Positions 59,362 to 64,000 of a stretch of 64,000 nucleotides of DNA are shown here, piece by piece. This DNA comes from an uncultured Christensenellaceae bacterium (GTDB lineage: Bacteria > Bacillota > Clostridia > Christensenellales > UBA3700), in the NCBI GenBank assembly GCA_910587685.1, contig CAJUMY010000001.1, positions 62,001 to 126,000 on the forward strand, written 5' to 3'. Each line of letters opens with the position of its first letter. The stretch's first letter is position 1. The position numbers were made by a program, and so were the translations under genes. A model generated the notes under the pieces. That model saw only the letters and a program-made list of their open reading frames with translations. It made no database searches and had not been told where the DNA came from.

Positions 59362-59397
59362 CGAGCCGAAAGACGCCATGTATGCGTTTTCGGCTCG
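59362..59397. repeat. Long near-perfect inverted repeat after the NlpC/P60 gene
   Basis: CGAGCCGAAA (59362-59371) plus ACGC pairs with GCGT plus TTTCGGCTCG (to 59397), 14 base pairs with one bulged G and a seven-base loop. No T-tract follows on the minus strand, so it is not a standard terminator. The rest of the 367-bp gap holds AT-rich DNA without features. Confidence 0.6.
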
Positions 59398-59408
59398 ACG
59401 ATCAAACA

Positions 59409-60296
59409 TCATATCAATCTTTTCGATACTTCGTAATAGCTCCAACGCGTCGACGATATTTCCTCTATCACGGCGTAATCGGAAGCCGTATGCAATATAT
59501 AGTTATTACCGAGATATACGGCAACGTGTCCTATTCTCTCTATTCCGCTGTAATGTTTTCTCTCCGCGTTAGTAAAGAACATCAGATCTCCGCGTCTTAA
59601 ATCGCTCTTTTTAACCTCTTTTCCCTGCAATACCTGAGTTCTCGTAGTTAGCTCGAGATTAACGCTCGCTCCGTGATAGTATATGTACTGCATCAACGCC
59701 GAACAATCGAACTGTCCCGCCTTAAAATCAGGATTCAGTTTACCGTTACCCCAGTGATATCGCTGACTTCCCCATACGTACGGATAACCGAGCAATTTTT
59801 TGCCTTCTTCGAGAACCTTTTCCACTTTAGCGTTTTGAGACTTTTCGAATTTCATCTCTTTCACGTACTTTGCGGAAACGTACGCCGTTCTCTCCTTATA
59901 AACGGTTTTGTACCAACCGTCAACGGCGCTGCCTATCTTTGCCACGGCGTCGCCTTTATCAATCTTACCCAAACTGGCATACGAACTGCCTCTTCCCGTT
60001 CTTATATTCAAGTCGTTAGTTAACGACACCAATAGAACGTCGTAAGTAACTTCCGGTTTAGGAGCCGGAGGACTGACCGCAGGAGGCTCAGGAACGTTGT
60101 CTTCGGGCTTAGAAGGATCGTCTTCGCCGTTCGTTTCGTTATCGCCGGAAATTCCGCCGTCGATACTGCCGTCTTCCAAAACGCCGTTGTCGAAATCATC
60201 CTTTTCGCCTTCTCCGCCGGCGCAACCGGCGAATGCCAACGTCAACGCGCAAATAATTATAAGAACAGTCATTATAGTCATTAGTTTGTTTTTCAT
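59409..60296 (-). CDS. NlpC/P60 cell-wall peptidase lipoprotein with SH3 domain
   Basis: The 295-residue protein has a signal peptide ending in the lipobox AFAGC (Cys25), an acidic and proline-rich linker (about 26-82), a bacterial SH3 domain (about 86-148, LNIRTGRGSSYASLGKI) and an NlpC/P60 domain (about 158-295) with Cys198 in FDCSAL, His257 in IGHVAVYLG and His269 as the likely triad. It should cleave peptidoglycan stem peptides at the outer face of the membrane. A GGAG site and a promoter precede it. Confidence 0.94.
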   Translation of the reverse strand: MKNKLMTIMTVLIIICALTLAFAGCAGGEGEKDDFDNGVLEDGSIDGGISGDNETNGEDDPSKPEDNVPEPPAVSPPAPKPEVTYDVLLVSLTNDLNIRTGRGSSYASLGKIDKGDAVAKIGSAVDGWYKTVYKERTAYVSAKYVKEMKFEKSQNAKVEKVLEEGKKLLGYPYVWGSQRYHWGNGKLNPDFKAGQFDCSALMQYIYYHGASVNLELTTRTQVLQGKEVKKSDLRRGDLMFFTNAERKHYSGIERIGHVAVYLGNNYILHTASDYAVIEEISSTRWSYYEVSKRLI

Positions 60297-60331
60297 GTTC
60301 GTCTCCTTTTCTATATAAAATTTACAATCAT

Positions 60332-60360
60332 ATTTTAATATAGAAAATACTGCGAATCAA
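60332..60360 (-). promoter_or_regulatory. Promoter of the NlpC/P60 gene
   Basis: TTGATT (60360-60355) and TAAAAT (60337-60332) on the minus strand, spacer 17. Confidence 0.55.
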
Positions 60361-60384
60361 CACACAATATTTGGAAATATCGCA

Positions 60385-60413
60385 TGAAAAAAGAACGCCG
60401 ATCACGGCGTTCT
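60385..60413 (-). terminator. Terminator of the Cys-cluster gene
   Basis: GAACGCCG (60393-60400) and CGGCGTTC (60405-60412) form a perfect 8-bp stem with a four-base loop, followed by TTTTTTC on the minus strand. Confidence 0.85.
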
Positions 60414-60471
60414 CAGACGTTTTCTTTAACTATCAATCGATACTGTCTTTTGAAATATCGGGATATCTTTG

Positions 60472-61104
60472 TTATTTTAGAATATCCGATATGAGTTTCT
60501 TAGCTCTCTTTATCGACAGCTGCGACGATACCTTGAGTACGAACGGCGTCTTTGCGTACGTCTTTTTGTCGCCTGCGTCCTTATGCGGTATCTTCGCGTA
60601 CGCCTCGTCGTTCGGGTCTAAAGCAAAGTATATCTGAAGCCCTCTCTTCATTATCTTTATCTTTGCGATAGGCTGTCTCTTAATAGTAAAATTATGACAC
60701 GTCTTCGTAATACGATCCTTAACGCGTTTGTCTTCAAGCGCCGATATGATCTCGTTATATATCGCCTTTACGCTGTCGTCGGCTGCGGCAAGCTTTTCCT
60801 CAAAAGTCAAAGATCTGGACTTCGCCTTGATTTTCATTGTTACGTTTTCCTCCGATGATTTTTGTTCTTTATCCAAAATCTTTACCGGTTCGCTTTTTTC
60901 CCGTATAGTTTTGGCACTATTACGTATATCCGCTTTTCTCGATTTTATACTCTCAAGTCTCAAATACGCGCTCGCGCACGGAAATTCCTTTTCATTTTCG
61001 CAATACGCGCAGTAGTCGTATTCTCCGCACATATCTCTACCCTTTGTTTCGCTCTCAAGCCATTTTTCAATATCCAGTTTGGATTGCAACTCGGTTCTTA
61101 TCAT
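60472..61104 (-). CDS. Unknown protein with Cys cluster and Clostridia-type C-terminal domain
   Basis: From the ATG at 61104 (MIRTELQSKLDIEKW), chosen for its AAGGAGG site, the protein has 210 residues. Near residues 24-45 four cysteines occur in MCGEYDYCAYCENEKEFPC, a possible zinc site. A variable charged linker follows. The C-terminal 110 residues (FEEKLAAADDSVKAIYNEI, then KIMKRGLQIYFALDP and AYAKIPHKDAGD) resemble an uncharacterised domain I have seen in many Clostridia proteins; its function is unknown to me. The stop is near a strong terminator, so it is a single gene. The 344-bp gap upstream shows no clear feature. Confidence 0.65.
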   Translation of the reverse strand: MIRTELQSKLDIEKWLESETKGRDMCGEYDYCAYCENEKEFPCASAYLRLESIKSRKADIRNSAKTIREKSEPVKILDKEQKSSEENVTMKIKAKSRSLTFEEKLAAADDSVKAIYNEIISALEDKRVKDRITKTCHNFTIKRQPIAKIKIMKRGLQIYFALDPNDEAYAKIPHKDAGDKKTYAKTPFVLKVSSQLSIKRAKKLISDILK

Positions 61105-61448
61105 ATTAGCCTCCTTGGGTGACTCCAACAATTCAGTCGCATATGCCAAACAATATATTTAATATTATTGCCCGGTCATATTCCGAATATAATTATAAAC
61201 TATTTTTTTCGATATGTCGATACCATTTCAAACATTTTTTTGATTTTATACTCTTTTTGTTTATTAAAACGCATATCTCAGTATATATATACGCAACTAG
61301 TTATATCCGCATATATTTTGATTTTCGATAGCCGATAGTAATAATTAATTAATACTTAATATTTATATTCAAAATTTTATTATGCAAATCCATAGCGGTT
61401 ATGATATACTTATCACTATAAAGAAAAACCTATCGGAGAATCTTTCGC

Positions 61449-61814
61449 ATGGAATCGCTAAGGGAACTCATATGCCGAATAATTGTCTACAAGTACGGCG
61501 CCGCTCCCGAACGTCTCTGGAGCCGCTATCCCAATTATACCGTATTTCGCCGAAACGATAATAAAAAATGGTTCGCGGTAATAATGAACGTTCAAAAGAA
61601 CAAGTTAGGACTGAGCGGAGATGAAAGCGTCGATATCCTTAACGTGAAGTGCGATCCTTTTCTTGTAAGTTTATTGATATACGAGGACGGATTTTTGCCC
61701 GCTTATCATCAAAACAAAAAGAACTGGATAACCATACTCCTCGACAACTCGCGCGATATTGAGCGAATTGAAGAACTCATCGAAACAAGTTTTCAAGCGA
61801 CAAAAAGACGGTAA
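61449..61814 (+). CDS. MmcQ/YjbR-family protein
   Basis: The 121-residue protein matches the MmcQ/YjbR fold: RLWSRYPNYTVFRRNDNKKWFAVIMNV, then VDILNVKCDPFLVSLLIYEDGFLPAYHQNKKNWITILLD. Members form a CyaY-like fold with suggested nucleic-acid binding, but the role is uncertain. GGAG lies before the ATG at 61449. It precedes an HD hydrolase by 35 bases and is probably in the same transcript. Confidence 0.9.
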   Translation: MESLRELICRIIVYKYGAAPERLWSRYPNYTVFRRNDNKKWFAVIMNVQKNKLGLSGDESVDILNVKCDPFLVSLLIYEDGFLPAYHQNKKNWITILLDNSRDIERIEELIETSFQATKRR

Positions 61815-61849
61815 GAAAAAACACTACTTAATATTAAGGAGATAAATAT

Positions 61850-62434
61850 ATGACGGTAAAAGAAGAATTCATTGAAGTATATAAAAGCAAGATAATGAGA
61901 GACGGATCGATAAAACTGCTCGATTGGCTCGAAAAGTCCGACTTCTTTACCGCTCCCGCATCGACAAGACGTCACTCGGCGTACGAAGGCGGTCTTGCAA
62001 AACATTCGCTGAACGTATACATGCGACTCATCAAACTGCTCGAGAGCGAATACGGCGACAACTGGAAAGATACCGTCAGCGAAGAGAGCGTCGCGATCAT
62101 GGGACTGCTGCACGATATATGTAAGGTAAACACCTACGTCGTGGATATGCGTAACGTCAAAGTCGACGGCGCGTGGATACAAAAACCGTATTATAAAGTC
62201 GAGGACTCCCTTCCCTACGGTCACGGAGAAAAATCAGTGTATATGATATCCGGCTTCATGAGGTTGACGAGAGAAGAAGCCCTCGCTATCAATTGGCATA
62301 TGGGCGAATACGACAACAGAGTAATGAACGGAAGCTATATGCTCTCGGACGTATTCTATAAGTATCCGATATGTTTCCTAACGCATCTTGCGGATCTCAC
62401 GGCAACGTATCTCGACGAAGAAGTTCCCGAATAA
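61850..62434 (+). CDS. HD-family phosphohydrolase
   Basis: The 194-residue protein has the HD metal motif: histidines in RRHSAYEGGLAKHSLNVY, the HD pair in IMGLLHDICKVN, a later YGHGEKSVYMI and the Asp in FLTHLADLTATYLDEE. Similar proteins in Firmicutes are annotated as hydrolases of unknown substrate. AAGGAG lies before the ATG. It is the second gene of the plus-strand block after the YjbR-like gene and is followed by a membrane protein 84 bases on. Confidence 0.88.
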   Translation: MTVKEEFIEVYKSKIMRDGSIKLLDWLEKSDFFTAPASTRRHSAYEGGLAKHSLNVYMRLIKLLESEYGDNWKDTVSEESVAIMGLLHDICKVNTYVVDMRNVKVDGAWIQKPYYKVEDSLPYGHGEKSVYMISGFMRLTREEALAINWHMGEYDNRVMNGSYMLSDVFYKYPICFLTHLADLTATYLDEEVPE

Positions 62435-62518
62435 CGAACAACGCGAACTTCGACGGTAAAATAGCTGGAAATTTCAAGATATAAATAAAAAACTTCAAAC
62501 GGTATTTAGGAGGAAAAT

Positions 62519-63016
62519 ATGAGTAAAAAAGATAAAATTTGTTATGGACTTATGGGCGGCTCAGTTCTGCTCATAATATTCGGGATAATGTTCCTTTTGA
62601 GCGCGGCGGAGATCGCGCCGATCTTCACCTTTTTCAAGTCGATGGACAACGTGCTCGTAAGATATATCATAGTCATACTTACTATGGCTTCGGGAATAAT
62701 GCTCTTTTCAAACGCGGCGGCAAACCTCTCGAATATAAAACTGCGTCGCTCGTTGAGCATCGGGATAACTACTTTTTCGACAATACTTACGGTCCCGCTC
62801 GTATACGTCTTCATCGCTATCTTCTTCGCTCATAACGGCAAGGTAGGTCCCGTCGGCGAAATAATGATGCTATCGAGAATAGCGGAAGGCTTCGTCGAGT
62901 GGTTCGGCAGCGGAGCTTTTATTTACGTCGTATATACGTTCATGCTCATATTATCGTTCGTATTCATCGCGGTTCCAATCATAACCTGCATATCGACTCT
63001 GAAAAAATCGAAATAA
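62519..63016 (+). CDS. Four-span membrane protein, unknown
   Basis: The 165-residue protein has four hydrophobic segments (GLMGGSVLLIIFGIMFLLSA, YIIVILTMASGIMLFSNAAA, ITTFSTILTVPLVYVFIAIFF, IYVVYTFMLILSFVFIAVPI). I recognise no family motif. AGGAGG precedes the ATG by a few bases. It is the last gene before a strong terminator and may share a transcript with the HD hydrolase. Confidence 0.75.
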   Translation: MSKKDKICYGLMGGSVLLIIFGIMFLLSAAEIAPIFTFFKSMDNVLVRYIIVILTMASGIMLFSNAAANLSNIKLRRSLSIGITTFSTILTVPLVYVFIAIFFAHNGKVGPVGEIMMLSRIAEGFVEWFGSGAFIYVVYTFMLILSFVFIAVPIITCISTLKKSK

Positions 63017-63107
63017 ACGTATCGCCATTAATATCAGAGAAGATAAGCGTCAAAGATCAAAACGTATGATAAACCGCAAATTATTTTTACATCGATCTTG
63101 ATCATAA

Positions 63108-63142
63108 AAATACCGTTACTTGTCTCGTAACGGTATTTTTTA
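63108..63142 (+). terminator. Terminator after the membrane protein
   Basis: AATACCGTTAC (63109-63119) pairs perfectly with GTAACGGTATT (63127-63137), followed by TTTTTT. Confidence 0.88.
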
Positions 63143-63301
63143 ATAAATCCGACAAAAAACGGCGCGCAAGGAACAATTATTTATTTTATAATGAATCATA
63201 ATATATGCGGTCGTCATATTATCATATTTCATCTCAGTCACCTATTTAATTCTCATACGGCGGCAATATTTAACGTTCGAAAAACTCTCGGAGAAATTTT
63301 A

Positions 63302-63586
63302 ATGGATAAACAAAGCTATGAGTCGCGTCTGAGCGAAGACCTGAAGCAATATGAATTTCGCTATGCTAAATTAAAACGCTACGAAGATCTGCTCATCGAC
63401 TTAACGGATAACCTGTTAGAAACCGTAACAGCCCTTCCCATATGTAAAAACGAATACAAGAACGACGTTAAAAAATTTGAAAAATACGATAGATCGTACG
63501 AATTATTATACGACCTTTTAAGACTCTTCGAATATTACGGCGTGAACGTAGAAACGCCCTTTTCCATGACTAAACCAAGCGAATAA
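63302..63586 (+). CDS. Small coiled-coil-like protein, unknown
   Basis: The 94-residue protein starts at the ATG at 63302 (MDKQSYESRLSEDLKQYEFR), with GGAG nine bases upstream. It is highly charged and helical (KLKRYEDLLIDLTDNLLETV, then FEKYDRSYELLYDLLRLFEYYG). I do not recognise a family. A longer frame from 63191 lacks a ribosome-binding site. No partner gene is adjacent. Confidence 0.6.
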   Translation: MDKQSYESRLSEDLKQYEFRYAKLKRYEDLLIDLTDNLLETVTALPICKNEYKNDVKKFEKYDRSYELLYDLLRLFEYYGVNVETPFSMTKPSE

Positions 63587-63715
63587 ATCAAATAAAATAA
63601 CAACTCTCTACTCGCTTGATTATTGATATATTTTTCAGTAAAAACCAACGTTTTGAAAATCGTATCGTAGACGCATCATAACAACGTCTTCCGTTTTGAG
63701 ATCCTTAAAAACTAT

Positions 63716-63740
63716 ATCCCCGCCGTAAATTCGGCGGAGA
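63716..63740 (-). terminator. Hairpin after the right-edge gene
   Basis: CCGCCG (63720-63725) and CGGCGG (63732-63737) form the stem; on the minus strand TATAGTTTTTAAG follows, so it may end the truncated gene at the window edge. Confidence 0.5.
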
Positions 63741-63816
63741 CATAAGAAAATCAAATAACAAAACTGTAAATTTCAATACGAATACGTTATCGATCGACAA
63801 CGCGAATTTTTTCAAT

Positions 63817-64000
63817 TTAGCCGTTTGCAAAAATGCTCATTGCCTTTACGATAGCGCTCTCTTCTAGGATATTCGCCTTTATCTCAGCGGTAATGTCCGT
63901 AGTATCGAGAGCGTATCCCTCGCCGTGAATATTGGTAAGCTCGTTTTCTTGCGGCGTGCCCTTTTCTCCGAGAACGTAATACTTTCCTATCGTGACGTGA
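63817..64000 (-). CDS. C-terminal fragment of a protein cut by the window edge, unknown
   Basis: The minus strand is open from the window edge to a TAA at 63819-63817, giving about 60 residues: VTIGKYYVLGEKG, then LTNIHGEGYALDTTDI and IVKAMSIFANG at the end. I do not recognise the family. The even codon-like composition and a hairpin just past the stop support a real gene whose 5' part lies outside. Confidence 0.6.
   Translation of the reverse strand, partial: HVTIGKYYVLGEKGTPQENELTNIHGEGYALDTTDITAEIKANILEESAIVKAMSIFANG

Noticed and set aside
61105..61448. Regulatory RNA or small gene in the divergent gap
   Set aside because: The stretch is AT-rich with no open frame having a ribosome-binding site, no clear hairpin and only poor promoter matches.

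Overview
The window looks like a chromosomal segment of an anaerobic Clostridia-type Firmicute, probably an uncultured gut lineage. The evidence is low-to-moderate GC, strong AGGAGG-type ribosome-binding sites, sigma-70 promoters with 17-base spacers, a sporulation sigma factor of the SigK type, a YlmC/YmxH sporulation protein, a T-box, an FMN riboswitch, rubrerythrin and an RNase P RNA. Almost every gene is on the minus strand. The plus-strand exceptions are a WYL regulator, a riboflavin transporter, RNase P RNA, 6S RNA, rubrerythrin and a short block near the right end. I saw no tRNA, rRNA, insertion sequence, phage or CRISPR array, so this reads as core genome rather than an island.

Layout. 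1-3.7 kb: a purine operon (purE-purC-purF-purM) with a promoter, a 33-codon small ORF and an intrinsic terminator in front of it. 3.7-9.7 kb: a purine-type permease, NADP glutamate dehydrogenase, a WYL regulator and isocitrate dehydrogenase (nitrogen and 2-oxoglutarate node). The gap before glutamate dehydrogenase carries three DnaA-box-like sites. 9.7-14.7 kb: Ddl, a membrane-anchored MurF-like ligase, an alpha/beta hydrolase, RimI, TsaB and TsaE. 14.7-19.7 kb: FMN riboswitch plus RibU, an ABC exporter pair and RarA. 19.7-27.2 kb: one 2471-residue cyclic beta-1,2-glucan synthase-like protein, followed by rnpB. 27.8-29.6 kb: sigK, nrdR, ylmC. 29.7-36 kb: an AlkD-like protein, a six-hairpin glycosidase-like protein and a 1124-residue lipoprotein with a transglutaminase domain. 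36-46 kb: cation/proton antiporter, YdbC, rubrerythrin, GH2 beta-galactosidase, YccF, a C-GCAxxG-C-C protein, a cytidylate-kinase-like protein and AsnRS. 46.2-49 kb: 6S RNA, carbonic anhydrase and two membrane proteins. 49-53 kb: a T-box operon (small membrane protein, ValRS, HAD phosphatase). 53-61 kb: PgsA-like synthase, YkvI-like protein, HD protein, a GH38-like protein lacking the usual zinc ligands, an XRE regulator, an NlpC/P60 lipoprotein and a Cys-cluster protein. 61.4-64 kb: four plus-strand genes and a truncated minus-strand gene.

The recurring themes are purine and nitrogen supply, cell envelope and glycans, and translation quality. Glycan functions include the glucan synthase, GH2, a degenerate GH38, an unassigned glycosidase-like protein and Ddl/MurF. 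Translation functions include AsnRS, T-box-controlled ValRS and t6A synthesis. The most interesting points are mostly small: the leader ORF and terminator before purE, a candidate plus-strand sRNA, a probably leaderless tsaE, a hydrolase without a canonical start codon, ribosome-binding sites buried in hairpins before ribU and sigK, a membrane-protein gene inserted between the T-box and valS, and the GH38-like pseudoenzyme. I found no single clearly new multigene system. All calls come from reading the sequence without database searches.
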